Assembly: GCA_965216395.1 (NCBI GenBank)
Contig: OZ244156.1
Coordinates: 1,364,001 to 1,428,000 of the forward strand
Length of the DNA: 64,000 nucleotides
Reading direction: 5' to 3'
Source of the DNA: CAZBXD01 sp965216395
Lineage (GTDB): Bacteria > Pseudomonadota > Alphaproteobacteria > Micavibrionales > SZUA-601
The first letter of the stretch is position 1, and each line of letters starts with the position of its first letter. Shown in pieces: positions 25,791 through 34,273 of this stretch. A program made the translations under genes and the position numbers. Below the pieces are notes generated by a model. It was not told the DNA's origin. It made no database searches and saw only the letters and a program-made list of their open reading frames with translations.

Positions 25791-25852
25791 AAGTATCTCT
25801 CACATATTTTAAGTAAGAGATATTTACCACATATCAGATATTATGTCAATTA

Positions 25853-28612
25853 TTATTCGTTTGCAGAAGCTATAACACTCTCATTTTCAGATATATCTGG
25901 TTGCGCATCCTCTTCGTCTTCATCTGTTTCTTGAATGCGTGTCACCGATACAACACTTTCACCACTACTGACTTTAAACAAGGTCACCCCTTGGCTTGAG
26001 CGACTGACAAAGCGGATATTTTTCACCGGCATACGGATCAATTGCCCCCCATCAGAAATCATCATGATTTGATGATCATCTTCCACTTGATAAGACGCGA
26101 CAACTTCGCCGTTTTTCGCTGTCAAATCCATATTGGTAATCCCTTGGCCACCGCGTCCTGAGACACGATATTCATAAGCGCTAGTACGTTTACCATACCC
26201 TTTGCTCGAAACAGTGAGGATAAATTGTTCTCTCGAACGCAGGTGATCAAACTCTGTCTCAGATAAGTCTGTGCCCCCAATATCCTTGGCAGCATCCGCA
26301 TAAGTTGCTTGTTTCTTATCATCTGATAAACGCCGAATAGCAGAAGAAAGTTTTAGATATTGATCCCGGGTTTCCGTTGTTGTATCAACATTATCAAGGA
26401 TTGAAATACCCACCACTTCATCACCAGCTTTAGCAAGCTTTATACCGCGTACACCTGTGGAAGTACGCCCCGTAAAGACACGCACATCGGTTGCACGGAA
26501 ACGGATCGCTTTACCTAAACGGGTTGAAAGTAAAATGTCTTGATCATCGGAGCAGACGCGCACCGCGATCAAATTCTCATCCTCACCCAATTTCATAGCA
26601 ATTAAGCCGTTGGAGCGAATATTGGCAAAAGCAGAAAGCGGGTTACGACGACATGTACCATGCGAGGTGGCAAAAACAATCGTTTTATCTTCTGCTTCTT
26701 TCGCATCATCGGGCAAAGGCATGACAACGGAAACTTTTTCATCTTGTTCCAGTGGAAGGAGATTGATCAACGCCTTACCACGCGAAGTTGGCCCACCAAG
26801 GGGCAAACGATAAACCTTCAACGTATAGGCCATACCTTTATTAGTGAAGAAAATCATGGCTGTATGGGTATTGGCAACAAAAATATCTGTTAAGATATCC
26901 TCATCTTTAAGGTTAGCACCACTGCGTCCTTTACCACCACGACGTTGCGCGCGATAAGTGGCCAAAGGTACACGTTTCACATAGCCCGCATGCGAAATTG
27001 TTACCACCATTTCTTCGCGAGCAATGAGGTCTTCCATATCCGCTTCGAATTCAAGATCAGAAAGTTCTGTTCGCCGTGGGACAGCAAAGCGTTCTTTCAC
27101 ATCAACCAATTCTTCGCGCAAGACTTTCAACATCACCGCACGATTACCAAGAATTTCAAGATATCCTTTAATCGCTTCAACCACGCCATTGAGTTCATCG
27201 GCAACTTTTTCACGCTCTAACCCTGTTAGGCGATGCAATTTCAAATCAAGAATAGCACGCGCTTGGGTTTCAGACATGATATAAATCCCGTCTGATGTTA
27301 AGGTTGAGCGCGGCTCATTCACAAGCTCAATCAAGGGGCGCACATCGCCGGTGTGCCATTTTTCGGCCATGAGTTGTTCACGCGCGGCTTGTGGGTTGGG
27401 CGCATTACGAACAATTTCGATCACACGATCAATATTCGCCACAGCCACAGCCAAGCCAATTAAAACATGGGCCCGATCACGCGCTTTATTCAGTTCATAT
27501 TTCGTACGACGGGTAATAACCTCTTCACGGAAATTGATAAAGGCGCCAATGATTTCATGTAAAGCCATGCGCATCGGGCGACCCGCATTAATCGCCAACA
27601 TATTCGCACCGAATGAGGTTTGTAATGGCGTGTATTTAAAGAGCTGATTCAGCACAACATCGGGAATGGCGTCACGTTTCAATTCAATCACCACACGCAC
27701 CCCATCACGATCAGATTCATCGCGAATATCCGAAACGCCTTCAACCGTTTTGGCCTGTACAACTTCGGCAATACGTTCAATCAAGCGTTTTTTATTCACC
27801 TGATACGGGACTTCATGAATGATAATGGCATTTTTATCTTTGCGAATTTCTTCGACAGATGTTTTACCGCGCATCTTAACAGAACCGCGCCCTTGAACAT
27901 AGGCGCCATGAATGCCGGCTTTGCCTAAAATAATCCCACCGGTTGGAAAATCAGGGCCAGGGATGTGTTCAATCAATTCTTCCGCCGTGATGTCTGGGTT
28001 ATCCAGATAGGCACAACACCCGTCAATCACCTCCCCCAAATTATGGGGCGGGATATTCGTTGCCATACCCACAGCAATGCCCGCCGCACCATTAACCAAT
28101 AAATTCGGAAAACGCGCCGGTAAAACCACGGGTTCATAAACGCTCTCATCATAATTGGGACGAAACGCAACCGTATCTTTGTCAATATCTTCCAAATTAA
28201 CTTCGGCCGCTTTGGCAGAACGGGCCTCGGTATAACGCATCGCGGCGGCGGGATCATCATCCATCGAACCAAAGTTACCCTGACCATCGACAAGCGGAAG
28301 CGACATCGAGAAATCTTGCGCCATACGCACCATAGCATCATAAATCGCACTATCACCATGCGGGTGATACTTACCCATCACATCACCGACGATACGCGCC
28401 GATTTTTTATAGGCCTTATCGGATGTATACCCGCCCTCTTTCATCGCATAGAGAATACGGCGATGCACAGGTTTTAAACCGTCACGCACATCCGGCAAAG
28501 CACGCGAAACAATCACAGACATCGCATAATCAAGATAGGATTGCTGCATCTCACTTTCAATGGAGACAGGCGCAATATTCGATGGTGGTGTCGGAACCGT
28601 ATTTTCAGTCAC
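25853..28612 (-). CDS. gyrA: DNA gyrase subunit A
   Basis: The 919-residue subunit cuts and rejoins DNA for negative supercoiling with GyrB. The catalytic tyrosine is Y127 in AAMRYTEAR. The quinolone-contact helix reads HPHGDSAIYDAMVRMAQDF, with the susceptible-type residues S88 and D92 (E. coli S83 and D87). The GyrA box QRRGGKGRSG (about 545-554) marks the wrapping C-terminal beta-pinwheel, confirming gyrase rather than ParC. The tail ends in an acidic stretch (QETDEDEEDAQPDISENES). The NTF2-like gene lies 18 bp upstream in the same orientation. Confidence 0.97.
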   Translation of the reverse strand: MTENTVPTPPSNIAPVSIESEMQQSYLDYAMSVIVSRALPDVRDGLKPVHRRILYAMKEGGYTSDKAYKKSARIVGDVMGKYHPHGDSAIYDAMVRMAQDFSMSLPLVDGQGNFGSMDDDPAAAMRYTEARSAKAAEVNLEDIDKDTVAFRPNYDESVYEPVVLPARFPNLLVNGAAGIAVGMATNIPPHNLGEVIDGCCAYLDNPDITAEELIEHIPGPDFPTGGIILGKAGIHGAYVQGRGSVKMRGKTSVEEIRKDKNAIIIHEVPYQVNKKRLIERIAEVVQAKTVEGVSDIRDESDRDGVRVVIELKRDAIPDVVLNQLFKYTPLQTSFGANMLAINAGRPMRMALHEIIGAFINFREEVITRRTKYELNKARDRAHVLIGLAVAVANIDRVIEIVRNAPNPQAAREQLMAEKWHTGDVRPLIELVNEPRSTLTSDGIYIMSETQARAILDLKLHRLTGLEREKVADELNGVVEAIKGYLEILGNRAVMLKVLREELVDVKERFAVPRRTELSDLEFEADMEDLIAREEMVVTISHAGYVKRVPLATYRAQRRGGKGRSGANLKDEDILTDIFVANTHTAMIFFTNKGMAYTLKVYRLPLGGPTSRGKALINLLPLEQDEKVSVVMPLPDDAKEAEDKTIVFATSHGTCRRNPLSAFANIRSNGLIAMKLGEDENLIAVRVCSDDQDILLSTRLGKAIRFRATDVRVFTGRTSTGVRGIKLAKAGDEVVGISILDNVDTTTETRDQYLKLSSAIRRLSDDKKQATYADAAKDIGGTDLSETEFDHLRSREQFILTVSSKGYGKRTSAYEYRVSGRGGQGITNMDLTAKNGEVVASYQVEDDHQIMMISDGGQLIRMPVKNIRFVSRSSQGVTLFKVSSGESVVSVTRIQETDEDEEDAQPDISENESVIASANE

Positions 28613-28630
28613 AGGTATTTCTTTCTCTTA

Positions 28631-29212
28631 TTATTTTATGTAGCGCAGGCCTTCAATTTTCCAACCTTGTTTTTCCGTTTTGACACAGATCGCTTTGCGG
28701 GCCGTTTCGGCATCCGTCACTTCTTTCGTAAAAAACTGGTCATGCTTTTTAATATTTGTTTTACCCAACCACAAAGCAACCTCAACATTATTGTCTGTGA
28801 AAAAATGACTAATCATCGTATCGTCAATCTTAGCTTCATCACCCTCTAATTCTTCGAGCATCAATGTTCTAAATTTAGCAATTCGCTCAGCTGTATGATC
28901 CAAATCGCGAATACCGGCATTTTTTAAATCATTTAAAAGTGGATGTCTTAGCGCTTCGATTTTTTCAGTGTAATAAACAAGGATAGTGGTTTCATAATCT
29001 TCTTCCTCAATAACAGCAAGAACAGGCTCATGAATTTCTTGAGTATATTGATACCCAATCGCAAAACGATTGACATTACCTTCCCAAACCCGTTCTTGAA
29101 AATCAGATGTTAAACAATCAAACGCAACTTGAAACTCTTTCTTGTGACAAGCTTTATAAAAAGCTTTAATCACATCTTCGGCTGTTTCATAAAATTCGGA
29201 TTTTTTGGACAT
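28631..29212 (-). CDS. NTF2-like fold protein of unknown function
   Basis: The 193-residue product begins at the ATG 29212, which has GGGAG seven bases upstream; a longer reading from a TTG at 29230 has no such support. The start (FYETAEDVIKAFYKACHKKEFQVAFDCL) followed by strands ending in EVALWLGKTNIKKHDQFF and KQGWKIEGLRYI resembles the cone-shaped NTF2/Tim44-like fold. No catalytic residues or signal peptide are visible. It is 18 bp upstream of gyrA and likely cotranscribed. The function is unknown. Confidence 0.6.
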   Translation of the reverse strand: MSKKSEFYETAEDVIKAFYKACHKKEFQVAFDCLTSDFQERVWEGNVNRFAIGYQYTQEIHEPVLAVIEEEDYETTILVYYTEKIEALRHPLLNDLKNAGIRDLDHTAERIAKFRTLMLEELEGDEAKIDDTMISHFFTDNNVEVALWLGKTNIKKHDQFFTKEVTDAETARKAICVKTEKQGWKIEGLRYIK

Positions 29213-29303
29213 CTTTATACTCCCACACAATACGTGTTTTTTATTCTTTTTTTCTGTGCTAAAACGCAGTCTCTATTTTTAGCATAATGATGTTGAGCAT
29301 ACA

Positions 29304-30005
29304 ATGGCAAAACCAATAAAAAATCACTATCAATTGCCCTGTAATTCGGGCACACCAATCCATGTTATTCGCCCTTTTTGGAAGGATGTTTTATTGCGTA
29401 TCGATCCGTTGGGTGCGATCACTGGATTAATGGTTTTATGCAGTGGTAATCTATCCCTTTTTAAAAATGGGTGGCGAATATCGGCACGCTTAGGCAAAGC
29501 GGTTGATCAAAACCAACAACCTATTCCATGGTATGCCTATAACGGAACAGATTATTTACGTGATTATTGTTCCCAAAACCCTAATCTCACTATTTTTGAA
29601 TATGGGTTGGGGCAATCGACCCTATGGTGGGCCGCACGCGCCCATTCTGTTACAGTGGTTGAGCATGATAGCCGTTGGATTGACTGCCCAGCCTATCAAA
29701 ACTTACCCAAAAATGTTACCTTACATCATTATCAATATAACAGCGGATATGAAGAAGCGCCGCTTTTAGGCAAAAACAAATATGACATTATCGTCATTGA
29801 CGGGATGAATCGCCCCGCCTGTATCCCTTATGCAATTAAAGCCTTAAAAAAAGGCGGATTACTCATATGGGATGACAGTCATTATAAGCGTTATCAGCGC
29901 CATATTCATAAATTAATTGAAGAGGGCTGGATCGCACAAGTTTTTGATGATCACGGGCCAGTAAGTATCAAGAAAACCCAATTAACGATTTTCACAAAAG
30001 GATAA
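29304..30005 (+). CDS. SAM-dependent methyltransferase-like protein
   Basis: The 233-residue protein carries a class I methyltransferase core. Motif I is FEYGLGQSTLWWAA (about 99-112), the acidic post-I residue is in VTVVEHDSRW, motif IV is YDIIVIDGMNR (about 160-170), and the following helix is IPYAIKALKKGGLLIWDDS. The first 90 residues are hydrophobic in patches (PLGAITGLMVLCSGN) and may be membrane-associated. Substrate unknown; proteins of this type often lie in surface glycan loci, but nothing nearby supports that here. A hairpin terminator follows at once. Confidence 0.7.
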   Translation: MAKPIKNHYQLPCNSGTPIHVIRPFWKDVLLRIDPLGAITGLMVLCSGNLSLFKNGWRISARLGKAVDQNQQPIPWYAYNGTDYLRDYCSQNPNLTIFEYGLGQSTLWWAARAHSVTVVEHDSRWIDCPAYQNLPKNVTLHHYQYNSGYEEAPLLGKNKYDIIVIDGMNRPACIPYAIKALKKGGLLIWDDSHYKRYQRHIHKLIEEGWIAQVFDDHGPVSIKKTQLTIFTKG

Positions 30006-30024
30006 AACGCATAAGCGTTTTTTT
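30004..30024 (+). terminator. Rho-independent terminator of the methyltransferase gene
   Basis: The stem AAAACGC/GCGTTTT with loop ATAA begins as the stop codon ends (30005) and is followed directly by a T run. It overlaps the end of the coding sequence. Confidence 0.75.
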
Positions 30025-30184
30025 GAATATTTTTTTGCTGATGATCAAGGCGTTTTGGCAGTAAATTGTTTGATTTTTTTAAAGATTTTCCCTAGACACC
30101 AGACAAATCCATGCATAAAAAGCAAAAAGCCACTAACAATCAAGCCCAAAGAAATAGCAAGAGTAAAAAAACGAATGTGATGCG

Positions 30185-30772
30185 CTATGTTTTGTTCAAA
30201 ATATATTTGAGTAAGACACCAAGGCTACGGTCTTCTTTAATATCACCATTAAGGCACATGGCTTTGGCCTGATCGAGAGAGAACCATTTCGGATGAATAA
30301 TTTCGGTTGTTTCCGTTGCAGCACCTTCTGAGAGAATATCAAAATCATCAACCAAATAATAATGAAGATCCCATTCAATCGTACCGCCCGCTTTTGCAAT
30401 ATGGTATAATTGGGGATTACGAATGTGAATACCCGCTTCTTCGCGCCCCTCTTCAAGAACGGCGGCAATCGATTTTTTTAATAAAACATTTTCATCTTCA
30501 CCGTGACGCAAATATTCATCCAATGAATCAAATACTTTACCGCCAGGCAAACGATAATCCCAATCTTCCAATTCAGAACGATATTCTTTGGTCAGCAAAA
30601 TCTGATTATCTTTAACAATTATCAAACGTACACCCGGAGGTCTTCTGGCAATTTCAATTGTAAAATTACCTTTTTGTCCGTTTTTAGAATATTCGAAATG
30701 CCGATCTATGACTTGAATCAACTGACCGGTAAATTTCTCATCATCAGAAATCTTTTTGATATAATCAGACAT
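30185..30772 (-). CDS. NUDIX hydrolase
   Basis: The 195-residue protein has a NUDIX fold with an atypical box: GGKVFDSLDEYLRHGEDENV extends the usual loop and the helix reads AAVLEEGREEAGI, so the EExGU end is intact but the usual REU arginine is replaced. The preceding strands (GVRLIIVKDNQILLTKEYRSELEDWDYRLPGG) are typical of ADP-ribose or nucleoside-diphosphate-sugar pyrophosphatases. A role in cleaving nucleoside diphosphates linked to another group is likely; the exact substrate cannot be read. GAGG lies 11 bp before the ATG. It is downstream of ssb but separated by a terminator. Confidence 0.82.
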   Translation of the reverse strand: MSDYIKKISDDEKFTGQLIQVIDRHFEYSKNGQKGNFTIEIARRPPGVRLIIVKDNQILLTKEYRSELEDWDYRLPGGKVFDSLDEYLRHGEDENVLLKKSIAAVLEEGREEAGIHIRNPQLYHIAKAGGTIEWDLHYYLVDDFDILSEGAATETTEIIHPKWFSLDQAKAMCLNGDIKEDRSLGVLLKYILNKT

Positions 30773-30787
30773 GACAATTTAAACCTC

Positions 30788-30820
30788 ATAAAAAAAAAGC
30801 GCTTAACAAGAAGCGCTTTG
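30788..30820 (-). terminator. Rho-independent terminator of ssb
   Basis: On the minus strand the stem AAAGCGCTT/AAGCGCTTT (30819-30811 with 30804-30796, loop CTTGTT) is followed by a run of eight T. It starts 17 bp after the ssb stop. Confidence 0.85.
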
Positions 30821-30836
30821 ATGATTAATTTATACC

Positions 30837-31316
30837 TTAAAATGGAATTTCATCATCCAAATCATCCATAGATGGCGAGGCCTGGTTCATGGATGGGGCG
30901 CTTGACCCTTGCACCTGTCCCATTTGTTGTTGAGGGGCAAAATTACCACCACCAGCATTGTCATTACGACTATCCAAGAAGGTCAGTTCACCACGATAGG
31001 GGCGTAATACAACCTCGGTTGAATAATTATCTTTACCAGCGTCATCCGTCCATTTACGTGTTTCCAATTGTCCTTCTAGATACACTTTTGAACCTTTGTT
31101 CAAATAACGCTCACACAGACCAATCAGCGCTTCGTTAAAAATTACGACACGGTGCCATTCTGTACGTTCTTTACGCTCACCCGTGTTTTTATCTTTCCAG
31201 CTTTCACCCGTGGCGATAGATAAATTACATACCCGTGCGCCATTTTGCATGGTGCGCACTTCGGGGTCACGCCCTAAATTACCAATTAAAATTACTTTGT
31301 TCACTGAACCTGCCAT
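30837..31316 (-). CDS. ssb: Single-stranded DNA-binding protein
   Basis: The 159-residue protein has the OB-fold (1-112: VNKVILIGNLGRDPEVR, CNLSIATGESWKDK, TEWHRVVIFN, GSKVYLEGQLETRKW), a flexible Gly/Gln/Asn linker (115-148) and the acidic tip MDDLDDEIPF that recruits repair and replication partners. It coats single-stranded DNA during replication and recombination. Size is usual. It is divergent from murI (103 bp between starts) and followed by a strong terminator. Confidence 0.96.
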   Translation of the reverse strand: MAGSVNKVILIGNLGRDPEVRTMQNGARVCNLSIATGESWKDKNTGERKERTEWHRVVIFNEALIGLCERYLNKGSKVYLEGQLETRKWTDDAGKDNYSTEVVLRPYRGELTFLDSRNDNAGGGNFAPQQQMGQVQGSSAPSMNQASPSMDDLDDEIPF

Positions 31317-31419
31317 GATAACGAATCCCTTGCATTTTTATGTTTGGATGTGCATCGTAGCGGTTCGATTATCGTTAATCAATCAATTCTTTAATAATTT
31401 AACAATAAGAGAGAAATTG

Positions 31420-32229
31420 ATGAAAATTGGAATTTTCGACAGTGGCCTTGGTGGCCTTATCATCGGGAAAGCCGTCATGAACGCTTTGCCTGATTATGAT
31501 TATATGTATTTAGGCGACACATTACATGTTCCCTATGGTAAACGTTCGGGGGAAACAGTTTATCATTTAACAAAAAATGCGATTGAGTGGCTCTTTCAAC
31601 GCGATTGCCAGCTTATCCTGATTGCCTGTAATACCGCCAGTGTTACGGCTTTACGTCGTTTACAACAAACCTATCTACCCCAAAGCCCTTATCGTGATCG
31701 ACGGATCTTAGGGGTTGTTGTACCCACATTGGAAGAAGCGATTGAAAAAGGCCATACAAAACTCGGTTTAATCGGTACACAATATACCATTAATTCCAAT
31801 GTTTATGCGGATGAATTAAGAAAAATTAATCCAGAGATCGAAATCATTGCCAAGGCAACCCCTCTTCTTGTGCCTTTGATTGAAAATAACGGCCTGAAAT
31901 GGATTAAACCGATTTTACAAGAATCGCTACAACCCCTTGAAGAGGAGAATATTGAAAGCCTCATCTTAGGATGTACTCATTACCCGATGTTAATCCCGCT
32001 GATTAAAGATATCCTGACCAAGAACATCCCTCTTATTAGCCAAGATGAAATTATCCCGAAAAAATTTGCTGATTATTTAAACCGCCATCCAGAACATGAA
32101 AATCAATTAACGAAAAATGGCCAGAAAACCTTTTACGTGACCGATCTGGCCAGCCATTATCAACAAACAGCTGCTCAACTTTTTGGTCAAAAAATTGAAT
32201 TAAAGAGTATTTCTCTTAAAAACGATTAA
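31420..32229 (+). CDS. murI: Glutamate racemase
   Basis: The 269-residue enzyme makes D-glutamate for peptidoglycan. The start is set at ATG 31420, because MKIGIFDSGLGGL is the canonical N-terminus and the longer frame upstream runs antisense through ssb. The two catalytic cysteines are C70 in LIACNTASVTALRR and C185 in LILGCTHYPML, and the DSG motif at 7-9 binds substrate. The sequence ends as usual shortly after a conserved helix (YFVTDLASHYQQ-type region). NDUFA12 follows 36 bp later. Confidence 0.95.
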   Translation: MKIGIFDSGLGGLIIGKAVMNALPDYDYMYLGDTLHVPYGKRSGETVYHLTKNAIEWLFQRDCQLILIACNTASVTALRRLQQTYLPQSPYRDRRILGVVVPTLEEAIEKGHTKLGLIGTQYTINSNVYADELRKINPEIEIIAKATPLLVPLIENNGLKWIKPILQESLQPLEEENIESLILGCTHYPMLIPLIKDILTKNIPLISQDEIIPKKFADYLNRHPEHENQLTKNGQKTFYVTDLASHYQQTAAQLFGQKIELKSISLKND

Positions 32230-32265
32230 AATATACTCTTTGCTAATTGTTTCTGTGCTATTACA

Positions 32266-32658
32266 ATGATTATCATGTTTAAAAAAATTACTTCAACGCT
32301 TTCGACACTCTATATTTCTATCTTTACATCCCTTAAGGGGCGTAAAGTTGGTACGGATCAATTTGGCAACACTTATTATGTTGGCAAACCACGTACGGGA
32401 CAAAAGCGGGAGCGACGCTGGGTCATTTTCAATGGCCAGCCGGAGGCCACTAAAATTCCCCCTTTGTGGCATGGATGGGTTCATCATCAAAGTGACTTGA
32501 TCCCTGATTCAGATAATCATGTTGTGCATAAATGGCAAAAAGAACATACGCCTAATTTAACAGGTACGCCTTATGCTTATGTTCCACCGGGTCACGCACT
32601 TAAAAAAGGCAAACGCCCCAAAGTAACCGGTGATTATCAAGCATGGAAACCAAAGTAA
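32266..32658 (+). CDS. NADH:ubiquinone oxidoreductase accessory subunit, NDUFA12 family
   Basis: The 130-residue protein is the bacterial version of the complex I subunit NDUFA12 (B17.2), found in Alphaproteobacteria and mitochondria. Motifs are KVGTDQFGNTYYVGK, RRWVIFNG, and the pair PPLWHGWVHHQSDLIPD and KWQKEHTPNLTGTP, followed by GDYQAWKP. It binds the peripheral arm of complex I at the inner membrane. The ATG at 32275 is an alternative start. mlaD and the DUF2155 gene follow on the same strand, a conserved alphaproteobacterial neighbourhood that supports the assignment. Confidence 0.88.
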   Translation: MIIMFKKITSTLSTLYISIFTSLKGRKVGTDQFGNTYYVGKPRTGQKRERRWVIFNGQPEATKIPPLWHGWVHHQSDLIPDSDNHVVHKWQKEHTPNLTGTPYAYVPPGHALKKGKRPKVTGDYQAWKPK

Positions 32659-32747
32659 TTTCAGTATACTGTAAATAAAGACTGGACAAATCCTTTAAGC
32701 TTAGGAATAAATAACGTCGGATTAGATAAAAATAAGGTTTATACACC

Positions 32748-33248
32748 ATGAAAAATAATGTTATTGAAACCATTTTAGGCGGCGTTGTTTTAATCGTTGC
32801 GGGGTTATTTATTTCTTTTGCAATATCAACGGCCAACCTGAACAAGGTAAAAGGATATGCCGTCACCGCTAATTTTTCTAATATTGGCGGTATTGCCGAA
32901 GGTCAAGATGTGCGTATCAGTGGGGTTAAAATTGGCTCTGTTGAAAGTATTTCACTTAACAGCGATACTTATTTAGCCGAAGTAACTTTGGCGATTGACC
33001 CGACGGTACAACTGCCCATCGACACAGTTGCAAAAGTGTCCTCCGAAGGTTTATTGGGCGGTAAATATATGTCCTTAGAACCCGGTGGCGCCGATGACAT
33101 GTTGCAAGACGGGGAACAGATTCAATACACACAATCTTCGGTTAATTTAGAAGAATTAATCGGTAAGTTTATTTTCTCTTCCGCGGATGATGGCGATAAT
33201 AAAAAACACCCGTCATCTCATGCCGATCCATTTGCAGCGGATATGTAA
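32748..33248 (+). CDS. mlaD: Phospholipid-transport protein MlaD
   Basis: The 166-residue protein has one N-terminal membrane helix (about 9-27) and an MCE domain (35-125: VTANFSNIGGIAEGQDVRISGVKIG, and SSEGLLGGKYMSLEPGG). It forms a hexameric ring of the inner-membrane MlaFEDB complex, exchanging lipids with MlaC. The other partners of the pathway present here are mlaA and mlaC at 10.2-11.6 kb; mlaE and mlaF are outside the window. The tail (132-166) is polar and charged. Length is short but usual for MlaD. Confidence 0.92.
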   Translation: MKNNVIETILGGVVLIVAGLFISFAISTANLNKVKGYAVTANFSNIGGIAEGQDVRISGVKIGSVESISLNSDTYLAEVTLAIDPTVQLPIDTVAKVSSEGLLGGKYMSLEPGGADDMLQDGEQIQYTQSSVNLEELIGKFIFSSADDGDNKKHPSSHADPFAADM

Positions 33249-33260
33249 GACATATTGGAT

Positions 33261-33839
33261 ATGAAACAAACACCCCTAATTTTTATGCTCTGCATAGTCT
33301 TTTCTTTCAGTTTTTCATTCGGCAAATTTGCTTGGGGCCAAATACCCGTTGAGAATATGATAAGAAATATAACTGAATCAGAAAAAAGTGACCAACAGAC
33401 AGATATCAATCCTGTGTTTGAAACGATGGATCATGCAATTTTACAAACATTGGATAAAGTAACAGGCCGCACCAGTGAAATAGATGTTGCCATTGGTGAA
33501 GATATTACATTTGGCAAACTCTATTTAAGCGTTAAAACATGCCGTAAAACGCCGCCGATTGAAAAACCCGAAGCCGCCGCTTTTATTGAAATTTGGCAAG
33601 AAAAAACCACGCCAGCAGGAAATCAAATCGGGGTCATAAAACCCGCCGTGCCGCAATCTGAATGGGTGTTTTCCGGTTGGATGTTTGCCTCCTCGCCATC
33701 AGTTTCGGCAATGGATCATCCTGTCTATGATGTCTGGCTTAAAGATTGTCGTCGCAACACAAAATCAAAAAAATCCAATGATGATGAAGTCACAGGTTCA
33801 AATGAGATGGATTTACCTTTAGATAATAAAATCAATTAA
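33261..33839 (+). CDS. DUF2155 domain-containing secreted protein
   Basis: The 192-residue protein starts at ATG 33261 with a signal peptide (FMLCIVFSFSFSFGKFAWGQ). The TTG at 33255 is an alternative. The DUF2155 region is recognisable in HAILQTLDKVTGRTSEIDVAIGEDITFGKLYLSVKTC followed by PEAAAFIEI, SGWMFASSPSVSAMDHPVYDVWL and a conserved DC near the end. Its function is unknown. Its position after NDUFA12 and mlaD is a hallmark of Alphaproteobacteria and hints at an envelope role. Confidence 0.85.
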   Translation: MKQTPLIFMLCIVFSFSFSFGKFAWGQIPVENMIRNITESEKSDQQTDINPVFETMDHAILQTLDKVTGRTSEIDVAIGEDITFGKLYLSVKTCRKTPPIEKPEAAAFIEIWQEKTTPAGNQIGVIKPAVPQSEWVFSGWMFASSPSVSAMDHPVYDVWLKDCRRNTKSKKSNDDEVTGSNEMDLPLDNKIN

Positions 33840-33854
33840 TTGGGAAAGTTTAAG

Positions 33855-34088
33855 CTAAGCGGTTTCTTTTTGATGCGCGGCCTCAAATTGTTCTTTCAAT
33901 TCAGCAATGGAAAACTTCTTACCCTCTTTCGCAAGGATCGCCGCCGCGATGAGATAATTTTCATACTCATCCATATAATGAGAAATGGCCTCGCGCAGTA
34001 AATAACTAATTTTTCGATCACTGCGATCGGCCAATTCTTGCAAACGATCATAGGTTTCAGTTGGAATTTTACAAGAAACAGTTTTCAT
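33855..34088 (-). CDS. Ribbon-helix-helix (CopG/ParD-like) DNA-binding protein
   Basis: The 77-residue product starts at ATG 34088 with GGGAG seven bases upstream; a longer upstream frame lacks this. The N-terminal MKTVSCKIPTETYDRLQELADRSDRKISYLLREAISHYM is a ribbon-helix-helix motif that would bind DNA as a dimer. The C-terminal helices (EYENYLIAAAILAKEG onwards) resemble the toxin-binding tail of antitoxins. No RelE/ParE toxin gene lies next to it on either side, so it may be an orphan antitoxin or a simple repressor. The 185-bp gap upstream is shared with the divergent kinase gene. Confidence 0.75.
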   Translation of the reverse strand: MKTVSCKIPTETYDRLQELADRSDRKISYLLREAISHYMDEYENYLIAAAILAKEGKKFSIAELKEQFEAAHQKETA

Positions 34089-34273
34089 CACTTTTCTCCC
34101 AAACAAATAATGAATACAAAGTATACTTTTTATTTTAATATAAAGCAAGATTGTAATCGCGGTAATAAAAAAGCATTATAAAGAGAATAAATAAAGAAAA
34201 CGACCCGCGATAAAAGCTATTATACGTTGGAGCATATTGAATAAAACAATGATATAAAGAAAAGGTCAAAATT

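Noticed and set aside
28027..28359. 110-residue minus-strand frame inside gyrA
   Set aside because: It lies in another frame of a strongly conserved gene and has no recognisable motif or ribosome site.
25917..28612. Quinolone-resistance changes in gyrA
   Set aside because: The residues matching E. coli S83 and D87 are S88 and D92, the susceptible-type ones.
31183..31419. N-terminal extension of murI
   Set aside because: The upstream frame is antisense to ssb and the canonical murI start MKIGIFDSGLGG begins at 31420.
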